Shown in pieces: positions 18,101 to 26,315 of a stretch of DNA of 64,000 nt. The translations under genes were made by a program, and so were the position numbers. Position 1 is the stretch's first letter. Each line of letters begins with the position of its first letter. Origin of the DNA: Streptomyces venezuelae (GTDB lineage Bacteria > Actinomycetota > Actinomycetes > Streptomycetales > Streptomycetaceae). The notes under the pieces were generated by a model that saw only the letters and a list, made by a program, of their open reading frames with translations, searched no databases and was not told the DNA's origin. Location of the stretch: positions 5,518,001 to 5,582,000 of the forward strand of contig NZ_CP029192.1 of NCBI RefSeq assembly GCF_008642315.1, read 5' to 3'.

Positions 18101-18856
18101 GCCGTGCGGTGCCGCCTCCACCAGGGTGGGCGGGGCCGTCCCGACGGGCCGCACGCGCACATGGCCCTCGCCGTCCGGCGCCGTCGCGAGCGCCGTGCCC
18201 GCACCGGAGCCGGGGCCTCCCGCGCCGTCCGTCAGACGGAGCGCGGACTCGCCGATGCGGAGCAGCGAGCCGGGGGAGAGCCGCACCGGGCGGTCGGTGA
18301 TCTCCTTGCCGTCCACCGCCGTGCCGTTCGTCGAGCCCAGGTCCGTGACCGTGACCCGGCCGTCCGGGGTGAGCGTGACCGAGCAGTGCATGCGCGAGAC
18401 GTCCGGGTCGTCCAGCGGGACGTCCGCGTCCGCGGAGCGGCCGACCTGGATCCGGCCGCCGTGCAGGAGGTGGACCCCGCCCGCGTCCGGCCCCGCGACC
18501 ACGTGCAACTGGGCGGGCGCGCCCGCGAGTTCGGGCCCCGGCTCGGCGGGGGCACCCAGCGAGAGCACCGCTCCGTCGATCAAGGGGGGCTCGCCGAGGG
18601 TGCAGCGCTGGGCGTCGAGGCGGTCCGGGCCCGCGTACAGCACGAGGGGGGCGTCGCTGCCCGCGACTGTCGTGGCCAGACCGGAGGCCACCGCGGCGAG
18701 CGCGGTCCCGGCCGGGGCGGTGACCAGGACGTCACAGGCGCCCTGGGGCCCGACGGCCCGGGGATCGGTCGCCCCCTGATCGGTCGCCGCCGCGGGGCGG
18801 TCTTGCCGCTCGGTCTGGCCGCTGCGCGGCCCGAGGACGGTCAGCCGGATCTGCAT
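15104..18856 (-). CDS. FHA-domain and FtsK/SpoIIIE-like ATPase protein with low-complexity insert
   Basis: This 1250-residue protein (ATG 18856, start MQIRLTVLGP) has an FHA domain at about residues 110-210. Its phosphothreonine-binding signature is 'IQVGRSADADVPLDDPDVSRMHCSVTL..DLGSTNGTAVDG'. A Gly/Tyr/Pro-rich linker (~220-420) follows, then FtsK-like modules similar to EccC ATPases. A P-loop near residue 805 reads GPAGSGRTE, with Arg where Walker A has Lys. An acidic Walker B 'LVVLVDDFDALL' lies near residue 1085. About 170 residues of Ala/Ser/Pro/Thr-rich sequence (~915-1082) are inserted between them. It is divergent from pkaA, so phosphopeptide binding downstream of PkaA/PkaB is a natural inference. 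ATPase activity is doubtful. Confidence 0.82.
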   Translation of the reverse strand: MQIRLTVLGPRSGQTERQDRPAAATDQGATDPRAVGPQGACDVLVTAPAGTALAAVASGLATTVAGSDAPLVLYAGPDRLDAQRCTLGEPPLIDGAVLSLGAPAEPGPELAGAPAQLHVVAGPDAGGVHLLHGGRIQVGRSADADVPLDDPDVSRMHCSVTLTPDGRVTVTDLGSTNGTAVDGKEITDRPVRLSPGSLLRIGESALRLTDGAGGPGSGAGTALATAPDGEGHVRVRPVGTAPPTLVEAAPHGSAAHQAYGPSGWGGTGGEGAYDTGGAQGAHGARSPQGAYGAAHAHGSQSSYGAYGTQPAPVEHGGGTETPVVPHQGTAPDTERTRTGTPARGTTVPRNLRKRGGLSAWARRLTGGRDGGPDHDPYDGPDGPDEYEGYGEYGGHDRHDGPHEAYADGGHAGDRAPGPLGPSPEDLAITAAARTPEAWPDPAALLLTALGPGPRLWERGPGHPEALAVRLGTVDRALPAADGREGLLPAVPVTVGLREAGSLGLAGPRDRLTGLARAVVAQLAALHSPDSLEIVLISTDRARPVAGRTAEWAWLGWLPHLRPAHGQDCRLLLAYDRDQAAARADELIRRLDDHIADSGTGSAGVAATGARTVVVVDGDPGSATLRESTVRLAAEGAQAGIHVVCLAETVAASPSSPVLDTYEAACSVAPAFRACGAVALLSGDVATALRLMRTAGGRPAGHGTVAAVDAVSAAWAERFARALAPLRTDGTAVEGHARVSAPLPRTARLLDELGLARATPASLMARWAAAADDPEALGGRAAAVLGAGPRGPVVADLGAEGPHLLAEGPAGSGRTELLRSVAASLAAAERPDRLGIVLVDGRDGVGAGGAVGRQGTGLGACTDLPHVTTHLVANDPVRMRAFAQSLAAELKRRAELLGRLGFAEWHTQREVSGRMVTQRSQSAAPGATTASTAPVSPRGEVGPTASARSEAPAQAQASAPAEATRPGSSPSVPAARSGAAPSATRPGNSPSAAPARPESTATHPANHPSGNSRPTNAASAASVRPEATHPTTSPSANSHPAASSPAPSVPAQGLDGDLDPAPSATMRLRPASARQRVDPGPPLPRLVVLVDDFDALLAPALGSPGRPAAGSVVRALEAVARDGERLGVHLVATSGRSERVLETELGQRASLRVVLDAVASGPEEPAPGRGELRSPDGRATAFQAGRVTGRIPRTATLRPTVVPLEWERMGDPPARRPVRELGNGPTDLALLASALERAARSVSADQVPSLL

Positions 18857-19319
18857 CGCCGTCAGCGGTCCCTTCTGCGCTGGGCGCCCGGCACGGGGGC
18901 ACGCGCTGTGATTCCCCCCACCGCACACGGGCACGTCGGCCAGTACTGAGGGCATCCTCGCACCTGCGACTGACAACACGCCCGGCGGCCACCTGTAAGT
19001 GATCTTGATTGGTCGGCTCTGCTCGGAAAAGTGCCTGCTTGGACCGTTGCGGATATCTCCGGGCGTTCTTGAGCAGAGGCCGATCCGGAACCACTCGTCG
19101 AGGCCGATTCGGAACCACTCGGCAACCAATGGCCACGTGCGAGCGTCTTTCCACCGAACAACGATCCGGAATGCCCCGGAAAGAAAAAGGCCGGGCGGAA
19201 TCGGACCGGCCGGTGCCAAGTTCGACGGCATTACAGTGGGTCGGAACACCATCGGACAGCCCCCCGGACAGGACCAGCGTCCGGGTCGGGACCAGCCAGA
19301 CCAGCAGGGAGCGCATGAC
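18857..19319. promoter_or_regulatory. divergent intergenic region between FHA/FtsK gene and pkaA, with a tandem 22-bp repeat
   Basis: These 463 bases hold no convincing gene. Two near-identical 22-base units (21/22 identical; 19076-19097 and 19100-19121, period 24) lie midway between the divergent starts. The region around them is locally less GC-rich. No confident -10/-35 pair was identified. Confidence 0.5.
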
Positions 19320-21005
19320 GTGCGGCCGGTAGGCAGCAAGTACCTGCTCGAGGAGCCGCTCGGGCGCGGCGCCACGGGCACCGTCTGGCGAGCCCGCCAG
19401 CGGGAGACCGCGGGTGCCGAGGCGGCCGTTCCGGGTCAGCCCGGCGAGACCGTCGCGATCAAGGTCCTCAAGGAAGAGCTCGCCAACGACGCGGACGTCG
19501 TGATGCGCTTCCTGAGAGAGCGGTCCGTCCTGCTCAGGCTGACGCACGAGAACATCGTCCGCACGCGCGACCTGGTCGTCGAGGGCGATCTCCTCGCCCT
19601 GGTCATGGACCTCGTCGACGGCCCGGACCTGCACCGCTACCTGCGCGAGAACGGCCCGTTCACGCCGGTCGCCGCGGCCCTGCTCACCGCCCAGATCGCC
19701 GACGCGCTCGCCGCCAGCCACGCCGACGGCGTCGTGCACCGCGACCTGAAGCCCGCGAACGTCCTCCTCAAGCAGGACGGCCAGGGCATGCACCCGATGC
19801 TCACCGACTTCGGCATCGCGCGCCTCGCGGACTCCCCGGGCCTGACCCGTACGCACGAGTTCGTCGGCACGCCCGCGTACGTCGCGCCGGAGTCCGCCGA
19901 GGGCCGCCCGCAGACCAGCGCCGTCGACATCTACGGCGCGGGCATCCTCCTGTACGAGCTCGTCACCGGACGCCCGCCGTTCTCCGGCGGCTCCGCCCTC
20001 GAAGTCCTGCACCAGCACCTCAGCGCCGAGCCGCGCCGCCCCTCGACGGTCCCCGACCCGCTGTGGACGGTCATCGAGCGCTGCCTCGACAAGAACCCGG
20101 ACCGCCGCCCCAGCGCCGAGAACCTCGCCCGCGGCCTGCGCGCCGTCGCCGAGGGCGTCGGCGTGCACTCCACCCCGGCGCAGATCGCCGCCGCGGAGGG
20201 TGTGGGCGCGCTGCTCATGCCGGACCCGTCGCCGGCCCACGTCCCGGAGACCCCGGGCGCGGCCGACCCGACGCAGGTGCTGCCGAACAACGCGGGTTCG
20301 TACGACCCGAACGCCGCGACCAGCGTCATGCAGAGCACGGGCGGCCACGGATCGGGCGACGCCGACCCGACCTCCGTACTGCCGAACAACCGGGGCGGCA
20401 ACGCCGACCCGACCGCGGTCATGCCGCCGGTCCCGCCGAACGGGCCCGGACCGGACCCGAACGACCCGCACCCCTGGCAGAGCCAGATGGCCGCGGCCCG
20501 CGACCGCAACGAGCAGACGCAGTACCAGGCGCACCTGGACCCCGACCAGGACCCGCTGCGCCGCCGCCCCCAGCGCCAGGTCGCCCGCCCCCAACAGCAG
20601 CAGCACCCGCAGCAGTACGCGCCGCAGCAGCCGCGCGGCCAGCGGCAGCAGCGCCAGCAGTACGCGCCCGCGCCGCAGCAGCAGTACCAGCCCCAGCACC
20701 AGCCGCAGCAGTACGCCGCGCCGCCGCAGGCCCCGCCGCAGCAGCAGCCCGCCCCGCGCCCCACGCGGGAGCCCCGCGAGCCGCGTCAGCCGAGGCAGCG
20801 CAGCGCCAACCCGATGAAGATCCCGGGCCTCGGCTGCCTCAAGGGCTGCCTCTTCACGATCGTCATCCTCTTCGTGGCGAGCTGGCTGGTCTGGGAGTTC
20901 AGCCCGCTCCAGGACTGGATCGGCACGACGAAGGGGTACTGGGAGCAGCTGCAGGACTGGTACGACACGGTCAGCGGCTGGATGGGCAAGATCGGCGGCA
21001 ACTAG
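19320..21005 (+). CDS. pkaA: membrane Ser/Thr protein kinase PkaA
   Basis: The GTG at 19320 (GGGAG upstream) yields 561 residues starting MRPVGSKYLLEEPLGRGATGTVW. Hanks-type kinase motifs are all present: glycine loop, Lys48 in 'VAIKVLK', H140-R141-D142 in 'HRDLKPAN', D163 in 'DFGIA', and 'GTPAYVAPES'. Residues ~300-500 are a Pro/Gln-rich linker with repeated 'ADPTxVLPNN' and 'QQYAP' units. One membrane helix lies near residues 510-526, leaving a short extracellular tail of ~35 residues. S. coelicolor PkaA is remembered as ~543 residues and is followed by pkaB, as here. It probably autophosphorylates and phosphorylates cytoplasmic FHA partners; the neighbouring FHA protein is the obvious candidate. 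Confidence 0.9.
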   Translation: MRPVGSKYLLEEPLGRGATGTVWRARQRETAGAEAAVPGQPGETVAIKVLKEELANDADVVMRFLRERSVLLRLTHENIVRTRDLVVEGDLLALVMDLVDGPDLHRYLRENGPFTPVAAALLTAQIADALAASHADGVVHRDLKPANVLLKQDGQGMHPMLTDFGIARLADSPGLTRTHEFVGTPAYVAPESAEGRPQTSAVDIYGAGILLYELVTGRPPFSGGSALEVLHQHLSAEPRRPSTVPDPLWTVIERCLDKNPDRRPSAENLARGLRAVAEGVGVHSTPAQIAAAEGVGALLMPDPSPAHVPETPGAADPTQVLPNNAGSYDPNAATSVMQSTGGHGSGDADPTSVLPNNRGGNADPTAVMPPVPPNGPGPDPNDPHPWQSQMAAARDRNEQTQYQAHLDPDQDPLRRRPQRQVARPQQQQHPQQYAPQQPRGQRQQRQQYAPAPQQQYQPQHQPQQYAAPPQAPPQQQPAPRPTREPREPRQPRQRSANPMKIPGLGCLKGCLFTIVILFVASWLVWEFSPLQDWIGTTKGYWEQLQDWYDTVSGWMGKIGGN

Positions 21006-21073
21006 GGCCTGTGTCGGGAGTCCCGTCGTCCGCCCGGACGCCGCGGGGCAGGCGGGACTTCCGGCACAGGCCC
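21005..21073 (+). terminator. large imperfect inverted repeat after pkaA
   Basis: Arms of 21 bases (21005-21025 and 21053-21073) pair with two mismatches, starting at the last base of the pkaA stop codon. The right arm belongs to a dispersed repeat that recurs inverted after the collagen-like gene near 30787-30810. Confidence 0.6.
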
Positions 21074-21167
21074 CAGACGCGTCCCCGGACGACTTCGGAG
21101 GCGGATCCGCTGCCGGGGTTGGGGATTTGTCGACATCTGCAGAGTGATTTCTGCTCCCGGAGTGAAG

Positions 21168-21201
21168 GTTGGCGGCAAGGCCGCGTAGTTTTGTCGCCAA
21201 C
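21168..21201. promoter_or_regulatory. inverted repeat just upstream of pkaB
   Basis: GTTGGCGGCAA (21168-21178) and TTGTCGCCAAC (21191-21201) pair with 10 of 11 positions, 21 bases before the pkaB TTG. It could be an operator or a leader stem-loop. The likely SD TAGGAG lies between it and the start. Confidence 0.4.
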
Positions 21202-21221
21202 ACGCATCCGTAGGAGCAGTC

Positions 21222-22460
21222 TTGACGCGCAAGATCGGCAGCCGGTACACCGCCCACCAGATCCTGGGCCGTGGCAGCGCCGGCACGGTGTGGCTCGGTG
21301 AGGGGCCCGAAGGCCCCGTCGCCATCAAGCTGCTGCGCGAGGACCTGGCCTCCGACCAGGAACTCGTCGGCCGCTTCGTCCAGGAGCGCACGGCGCTGCT
21401 CAGCCTCGACCACGCGCGCGTGGTGGGCGTCCACGACCTGGTGGTCGACGGCAACGACCTGGCGCTCGTCATGGACCTCGTCCGCGGCACGGACCTGCGC
21501 ACCCGGCTCGACCGTGAGCGGCGCATGGCTCCCGAGGCCGCCGTCGCCATCGTCGCGGACGTCGCCGACGGGCTCGCCGCCGCGCATGCCGCGGGCATCG
21601 TGCACCGCGACGTCAAGCCCGAGAACGTCCTCCTGGACATGCAGGGCCCCCTCGGACCCGGCGGCTCCCACCCCGCCCTCCTCACCGACTTCGGCGTCGC
21701 CAAGCTGATCGACTCCCCGCGGCGCACCCGCGCGACGAAGATCATCGGCACGCCCGACTACCTCGCCCCCGAGATCATCGAGGGCCTCCCGCCGCGCGCG
21801 GCCGTCGACATCTACGCGCTCGCCACGGTCCTGTACGAACTCCTCGCGGGCTTCACCCCCTTCGGCGGTGGCCACCCAGGGGCGGTCCTGCGCCGCCACG
21901 TCACGGAAACCGTCGTCCCCCTCCCCGGCATCCCCGAGGAGCTCTGGCAGCTCCTCGTCCAGTGCCTGGCCAAGGCCCCCGCGTCCCGGCTGCGCGCCTC
22001 CGAGCTGGCCTCGCGGTTGCGGGAGCTGCTGCCGCTGGTCGCGGGGATGCCGCCGCTGGACGTCGACGAGCCCGACACGGAGTCCTCGCAGGCCGAGGAG
22101 GCGTACGAGGACTCGGCCCCGCCCGAGCCCCGCGAGACCGCGCCCCGGCGGGGCGCGGTCCCTCTCGTCCCCGGCTCCGCCTCCGCCGACTCCAACCGCG
22201 ACACGCACACGTCCATGCGTGTCCCCGGCCCCGACGAGCTCGCAGGCGGCGCCCGCGGCACGGCCCGCGCCCCCCGCGCCTCGGGCGCGGCCCGCCCCGG
22301 CTCCGCCAAGAACCGCACGTCCGCGCGGCGGCGCAGGATCACGCTCGGCGTGGCGGGCGTCGTCCTCGTGGCCGCGGCCGGCGTAGGCACGTGGGTCGCC
22401 ACAAGCGACGACGACACCCCCCCGTCGGAGCCAGGCAACTCAGCCCCCCAGACCCCCTGA
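21222..22460 (+). CDS. pkaB: membrane Ser/Thr protein kinase PkaB
   Basis: The TTG at 21222 with GGAG 7 bases upstream gives 412 residues (S. coelicolor PkaB is remembered as ~417). Kinase motifs: 'LGRGSAGTVW', Lys36 in 'VAIKLL', H128-R129-D130 in 'HRDVKPEN', D156 in 'DFGVA', and 'GTPDYLAPEI'. A disordered acidic/Pro-rich linker (~275-370) leads to a single membrane helix at ~374-392 and a very short extracellular tail of ~20 residues. There is therefore no sensor domain such as PASTA. It is 216 bases downstream of pkaA with an apparent terminator between, so it may have its own promoter. Confidence 0.9.
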   Translation: MTRKIGSRYTAHQILGRGSAGTVWLGEGPEGPVAIKLLREDLASDQELVGRFVQERTALLSLDHARVVGVHDLVVDGNDLALVMDLVRGTDLRTRLDRERRMAPEAAVAIVADVADGLAAAHAAGIVHRDVKPENVLLDMQGPLGPGGSHPALLTDFGVAKLIDSPRRTRATKIIGTPDYLAPEIIEGLPPRAAVDIYALATVLYELLAGFTPFGGGHPGAVLRRHVTETVVPLPGIPEELWQLLVQCLAKAPASRLRASELASRLRELLPLVAGMPPLDVDEPDTESSQAEEAYEDSAPPEPRETAPRRGAVPLVPGSASADSNRDTHTSMRVPGPDELAGGARGTARAPRASGAARPGSAKNRTSARRRRITLGVAGVVLVAAAGVGTWVATSDDDTPPSEPGNSAPQTP

Positions 22461-22530
22461 CCCCCGCCTGCGCCGGACGCCAGGTCAGACCTGACGCGCG
22501 CTCCCGAGTGCGGACAGCCGCTGGCTGGCC

Positions 22531-22850
22531 GCGCAGTTCCCCGCGCCCCTAGGCAGCCCCCGGCGCCCCGCACCAGAACGCCCCGCCCAGCCGAAGGGCG
22601 ACCCAGTGGCGCGTGGGCCCGCGCAAGGACGCTCCGACCGCCCGGAGGGTGACCCAGGGACGCGAGGAACTGCGCGAGCAACCCACGACGGCCTGCAGAT
22701 GACCGGGTCAGGGGCGCGGGGGACCGCGCAAGGACGCTCCGACCGCCCGGAGGGTGACCCAGGGGCGCGGGGAACTGCGCGAGCAACCCTCGACGGCCCG
22801 CAGGCGACCGGGGCAGGGGCGCGGGGAACTGCGCGAGTGAGGCGCGGCGG
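22531..22850. repeat. Streptomyces intergenic repeat cluster with two 105-bp tandem units
   Basis: In 22461-22922 there is no gene. Two 105-base units (22621-22725 and 22726-22830) lie head to tail, followed by a degenerate third start at 22831. Each contains the short core AGGGGCGCGGGGAACTGCGC or a close variant. The same core appears in reverse orientation at 22531-22550, directly downstream of pkaB, where it could form a long-range stem. The core resembles a short element scattered through many Streptomyces genomes (from memory). Confidence 0.7.
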
Positions 22851-22922
22851 CCCGCAGGGCGGAGGGGCCCCGCCCCGGAGGGGGCGCCGAGTCACGGTTG
22901 CCGGAACCGTTACGCTGGAGTC

Positions 22923-24029
22923 GTGGCAGTCGTCGATGTATCCGAAGAGCTCAAGTCCCTCTCCTCGACCATGGAGTCGATCGAGGCCGTCCTGGACCTC
23001 GACAAGATGAGGGCCGATATCGCCGTGCTCGAGGAGCAGGCGGCCGCACCGTCCCTGTGGGACGACCCCGACGCGGCACAGAAGATCACCAGCAAGCTGA
23101 GCCACCTCCAGGCGGAGGTCAGGAAGGCCGAAGCGCTCCGTGGGCGCATCGACGACCTCAGCGTGCTCTTCGAGATGGCCGAGGAGGAGGACGACCCGGA
23201 CACCCGCGCCGAGGCCGAGTCCGAGCTCGAGTCCGTCAAGAAGGCGCTGGACGAGATGGAGGTCAGGACCCTCCTCTCCGGGGAGTACGACGCGCGTGAG
23301 GCCGTCGTCACCATCCGCGCGGAGGCCGGCGGCGTCGACGCCTCCGACTTCGCGGAGAAGCTCCAGCGCATGTACCTGCGCTGGGCGGAGCGCCACGGCT
23401 ACAAGACGGAGCTCTACGAGACGTCGTACGCGGAAGAGGCCGGCATCAAGTCGACCACCTTCGCCGTGAACGTCCCGTACGCCTACGGAACACTCTCCGT
23501 CGAGCAGGGCACCCACCGCCTCGTGCGCATCTCGCCCTTCGACAACCAGGGCCGCCGCCAGACCTCCTTCGCCGGCGTCGAGATCCTCCCCGTGGTCGAG
23601 CAGACCGACCACATCGAGATCGACGAGAGCGAGCTGCGCGTCGACGTGTACCGCTCGTCGGGCCCCGGTGGCCAGGGCGTCAACACGACCGACTCCGCGG
23701 TCCGCCTGACGCACCTGCCGACCGGCATCGTCGTCTCCTGTCAGAACGAGCGCTCGCAGATCCAGAACAAGGCGACCGCGATGAACGTCCTCCAGGCGAA
23801 GCTCCTCGAGCGTCGCCGCCAGGAGGAGCAGGCGAAGATGAACGCCCTCAAGGGCGACGGCGGCAACTCCTGGGGCAACCAGATGCGTTCGTACGTCCTG
23901 CACCCCTACCAGATGGTGAAGGACCTGCGGACGGAGTTCGAGGTCGGCAACCCCGAGTCCGTTTTCAACGGCGAGATCGACGGATTCCTGGAAGCCGGAA
24001 TTCGCTGGCGCAAGCAGCAGGAGAAGTAA
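22923..24029 (+). CDS. prfB: peptide chain release factor 2
   Basis: The 368-residue product (GTG 22923) matches RF2: an N-terminal coiled-coil domain, the UGA-reading tripeptide SPF at 204-206 ('[10 protein letters not shown]'), and the peptidyl-tRNA hydrolysis loop GGQ at 249-251 ('[10 protein letters not shown]'). It acts in the ribosomal A site at UGA and UAA. The gene is one uninterrupted frame, so the programmed +1 frameshift that autoregulates E. coli prfB is absent; I recall this as usual for actinobacteria. TACGCT at 22911-22916, about 6 bases before the GTG, with no separate SD, suggests a leaderless transcript. Confidence 0.97.
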   Translation: MAVVDVSEELKSLSSTMESIEAVLDLDKMRADIAVLEEQAAAPSLWDDPDAAQKITSKLSHLQAEVRKAEALRGRIDDLSVLFEMAEEEDDPDTRAEAESELESVKKALDEMEVRTLLSGEYDAREAVVTIRAEAGGVDASDFAEKLQRMYLRWAERHGYKTELYETSYAEEAGIKSTTFAVNVPYAYGTLSVEQGTHRLVRISPFDNQGRRQTSFAGVEILPVVEQTDHIEIDESELRVDVYRSSGPGGQGVNTTDSAVRLTHLPTGIVVSCQNERSQIQNKATAMNVLQAKLLERRRQEEQAKMNALKGDGGNSWGNQMRSYVLHPYQMVKDLRTEFEVGNPESVFNGEIDGFLEAGIRWRKQQEK

Positions 24030-24055
24030 ATACGGCCCTGAGCGGCTTTATCGAC

Positions 24056-24092
24056 AAGGCAACTGCTGCCCATTGGGCGGCAGTTGCCTCTT
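24056..24092 (+). terminator. prfB terminator hairpin
   Basis: A 14-bp stem (24058-24071 with 24075-24088, one G-U type mismatch) and a 3-base loop lie 28 bases after the prfB stop, followed by CTCTTG. Confidence 0.8.
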
Positions 24093-24314
24093 GCGTCACA
24101 GTCGCATCTCCGTATGCCGGTCAACTCCCCCAATTTCGGACATCGCGCGCGCAACGACCTTGACGCTGCTGTGAAAAGTGGAAAAGCTAGCGCGCGGCAT
24201 GCGTATTTCTGGGGCGCGTGGGATCTGTGGGGGCTGATCGAAATCGCCCCCGGCGGACGACGCAGCCCCGGACGCTGCCTCACTGACGATTCAGCTACTG
24301 GGGGTAGCAGCCAG

Positions 24315-24977
24315 ATGACAAAGAAGACGCGGATCCGTGTCGCGCGGATAGCCGCAGGCGCAGTGATCGCCGCGGGCGCCTCGCTGACCGCCGCGGGTGC
24401 CGCATCGGCCCTCGACGTCGGCGTCGACCTCGGCGGTGCGAGCGCGGGCGCTCACGCGGACGAGAGCGGCGTCGGCGTGGACGTGGACCTGCCGGGCCCG
24501 GGCGACGAGACCCCTCCGGGCGACGACCCGACGATCCCGGGCCCCGAGGACCCGGAGGAGCCCACCGAGGAGCCCACCGAGCCCACCGAGGAGCCCACGG
24601 AGCCCACCGAGGACCCGGAGCCCACCGAGGACCCGACCGACCCCTCCGACCCGCCCACCTCGGACCCGACCGACCCGGGCGACGAGAACGGCACCGGCGG
24701 CGGCAACGGCGGCGGGGGCGGCAACGACAACAACCCCGACGGCGGCTCCAACCCCGTCGAGCAGGGCAAGGGCAAGGACAGCCTGACCGACACCGGCTCC
24801 AAGCCGGTCGAGCAGGGCGGCAACAACGCCCAGCCGGCGGCCGACAAGGGCGAGCTGGCCGAGACCGGCGCCACCGAGACGACGTTCCTGCTGATCGGCG
24901 CCGCGACGATGATCGCCGGCGGCATCGGCTTCCGCATCCTGCCGCGCCTCGTCGGCAACCGCGGCGCCGCTGCCTGA
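24315..24977 (+). CDS. sortase-anchored surface protein with LAETG sorting signal
   Basis: The 220-residue secreted protein starts MTKKTRIRVARIAAG with a signal peptide (~residues 1-31, 'AAGAASA'). It then has a short Gly/Val/Asp segment, a low-complexity stalk built of 'EEPTEPT'-like repeats, and a Gly/Asn-rich linker. The C-terminus is a classic sorting signal: LAETG at 181-185, a hydrophobic helix 'TFLLIGAATMIAGGIGF' and a basic tail. LAxTG motifs are recognised by class E sortases of Streptomyces. The stalk suggests a wall-attached spacer, with no enzymatic domain. A TTGACG at 24160-24165 may be the -35 of its promoter; no clear -10 was found. Confidence 0.85.
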   Translation: MTKKTRIRVARIAAGAVIAAGASLTAAGAASALDVGVDLGGASAGAHADESGVGVDVDLPGPGDETPPGDDPTIPGPEDPEEPTEEPTEPTEEPTEPTEDPEPTEDPTDPSDPPTSDPTDPGDENGTGGGNGGGGGNDNNPDGGSNPVEQGKGKDSLTDTGSKPVEQGGNNAQPAADKGELAETGATETTFLLIGAATMIAGGIGFRILPRLVGNRGAAA

Positions 24978-25051
24978 CCCACGCGGTCGCAGCGGCGGTG
25001 ACGTACGCCACGTAAGGCACGTGCGTCAGGACGCCACGTACGCATGAAGAA

Positions 25052-25081
25052 GGGCCCGGAGCTTCACGAAGCTCCGGGCCC
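25052..25081. terminator. bidirectional terminator between the LAETG protein and the zinc-ribbon gene
   Basis: A perfect 14-bp inverted repeat (25052-25065 with 25068-25081) lies between two convergent genes. It is flanked by T on the plus side and by A (T on the minus strand) on the other. Confidence 0.85.
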
Positions 25082-25153
25082 TTCCGTGTGACGCCGCCGA
25101 CGGCGTCGTGACTCTCTGTGTGCCGGGCTCCACGGGCCTGCGGCCTCGCCGTC

Positions 25154-25345
25154 CTACGCGGACTGGTGCGCCAGCAGCGCGACCGCCGCGATCAGCACCA
25201 CGAGCAGCGCTATCAACGCCGCGGGGTTGAGCCCCGCGAAGGGGCCCTCCTGCTGCATGCGCTCGCGATTGGCCCGACACACGGGGCAGCGGCCTTCACT
25301 CACGGGCGCTGCGCAGTTCGCGCATACCAACCGATCCAGGGTCAT
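25154..25345 (-). CDS. small zinc-ribbon membrane protein
   Basis: The 63-residue protein starts at the ATG at 25345, six bases after a strong GGAGGAG. It has CxxC pairs 'CANC' and 'CPVC' (four Cys, a zinc-ribbon pattern) within the first ~30 residues, then '[23 protein letters not shown]', a single C-terminal membrane helix. It is a cytoplasm-facing, tail-anchored small protein of unknown function. It is divergent from ftsE with a perfect inverted repeat in between, so the two may share regulation. Confidence 0.75.
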   Translation of the reverse strand: MTLDRLVCANCAAPVSEGRCPVCRANRERMQQEGPFAGLNPAALIALLVVLIAAVALLAHQSA

Positions 25346-25383
25346 GCGCTTCTCCTCCCGCACAGTCTCAGCCTGCCCAACGC

Positions 25384-25409
25384 TAGGGGGAACCCAATCG
25401 TTCCCCCTA
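25384..25409. promoter_or_regulatory. perfect 10-6-10 inverted repeat in the ftsE divergent region
   Basis: TAGGGGGAAC (25384-25393) and GTTCCCCCTA (25400-25409) form perfect arms with a 6-base spacer, 39 bases upstream of the zinc-ribbon gene and 165 bases upstream of ftsE. There is no T tract, and the position favours an operator. A separate possible ftsE -10, TATGGT, is at 25532-25537. Confidence 0.5.
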
Positions 25410-25573
25410 CCACTGTGCCAGCTTCCGCGGATTTCGGCGCGGCCCGCCCCTTCATGACGGTTTCCGACACCGCCAGGCGTGACAATTCGCGCAACTCAGG
25501 ACGCCGACTGCGCTCGCGTACCGGGTTCGCGTATGGTCACGCTCACCTACCCCCGGCAACCCGTGGTGCATCC

Positions 25574-26263
25574 GTGATCCGATTCGACAACGTCTCCAAG
25601 GCCTACCCGAAGCAGTCCCGCCCCGCGCTCAGGGATGTCTCCCTCGAGATCGAGAAGGGCGAGTTCGTCTTCCTGGTGGGATCCTCCGGCTCCGGAAAGT
25701 CCACTTTCCTGCGTCTCGTCCTGCGCGAGGAGCGCACCAGCCACGGCCAGGTGCACGTCCTGGGCAAGGACCTCGCGCGCCTGTCCAACTGGAAGGTGCC
25801 GCACATGCGCCGCCAGCTGGGCACCGTCTTCCAGGACTTCCGGCTCCTGCCCAACAAGACCGTCGGCGAGAACGTGGCCTTCGCGCAGGAGGTCATCGGC
25901 AAGTCCCGCGGTGAGATCCGCAAGTCCGTGCCCCAGGTCCTCGATCTCGTGGGACTCGGCGGCAAGGAGGACCGGATGCCGGGCGAGCTCTCCGGTGGTG
26001 AGCAGCAACGCGTCGCGATCGCGCGCGCGTTCGTCAACCGCCCCAAGCTCCTCATCGCCGACGAGCCGACCGGCAACCTCGACCCCCAGACGTCCGTCGG
26101 CATCATGAAGCTGCTCGACCGGATCAACCGGACCGGCACCACCGTCGTGATGGCCACCCACGACCAGCAGATCGTGGACCAGATGCGCAAGCGGGTCATC
26201 GAGCTGGAGAAGGGCCGTCTCGTCCGCGACCAGTCGCGCGGTGTGTACGGCTACCAGCACTGA
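25574..26263 (+). CDS. ftsE: cell-division ABC-type ATPase FtsE
   Basis: The GTG at 25574 gives 229 residues: Walker A 'GSSGSGKST' (36-44, Lys42), Q-loop '[17 protein letters not shown]', signature 'LSGGEQQR' (139-146), Walker B '[12 protein letters not shown]', H-loop 'MATHD'. FtsE pairs with FtsX to transmit ATP-driven conformational change through the membrane to peptidoglycan hydrolases at the septum. The linked S41 protease two genes downstream is a conserved actinobacterial neighbour. A longer in-frame extension upstream lacks ABC homology and covers the promoter region, so 25574 is chosen. Confidence 0.97.
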   Translation: MIRFDNVSKAYPKQSRPALRDVSLEIEKGEFVFLVGSSGSGKSTFLRLVLREERTSHGQVHVLGKDLARLSNWKVPHMRRQLGTVFQDFRLLPNKTVGENVAFAQEVIGKSRGEIRKSVPQVLDLVGLGGKEDRMPGELSGGEQQRVAIARAFVNRPKLLIADEPTGNLDPQTSVGIMKLLDRINRTGTTVVMATHDQQIVDQMRKRVIELEKGRLVRDQSRGVYGYQH

Positions 26264-26315
26264 CGGCTCAGCTCGCCCGTTCCGTCTGATCCACCTGATC
26301 CACTGAAAGGCCGCC

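Noticed and set aside
22923..24029. Programmed frameshift in prfB
   Set aside because: The gene is one uninterrupted frame, with no internal TGA or SD-like stimulator.
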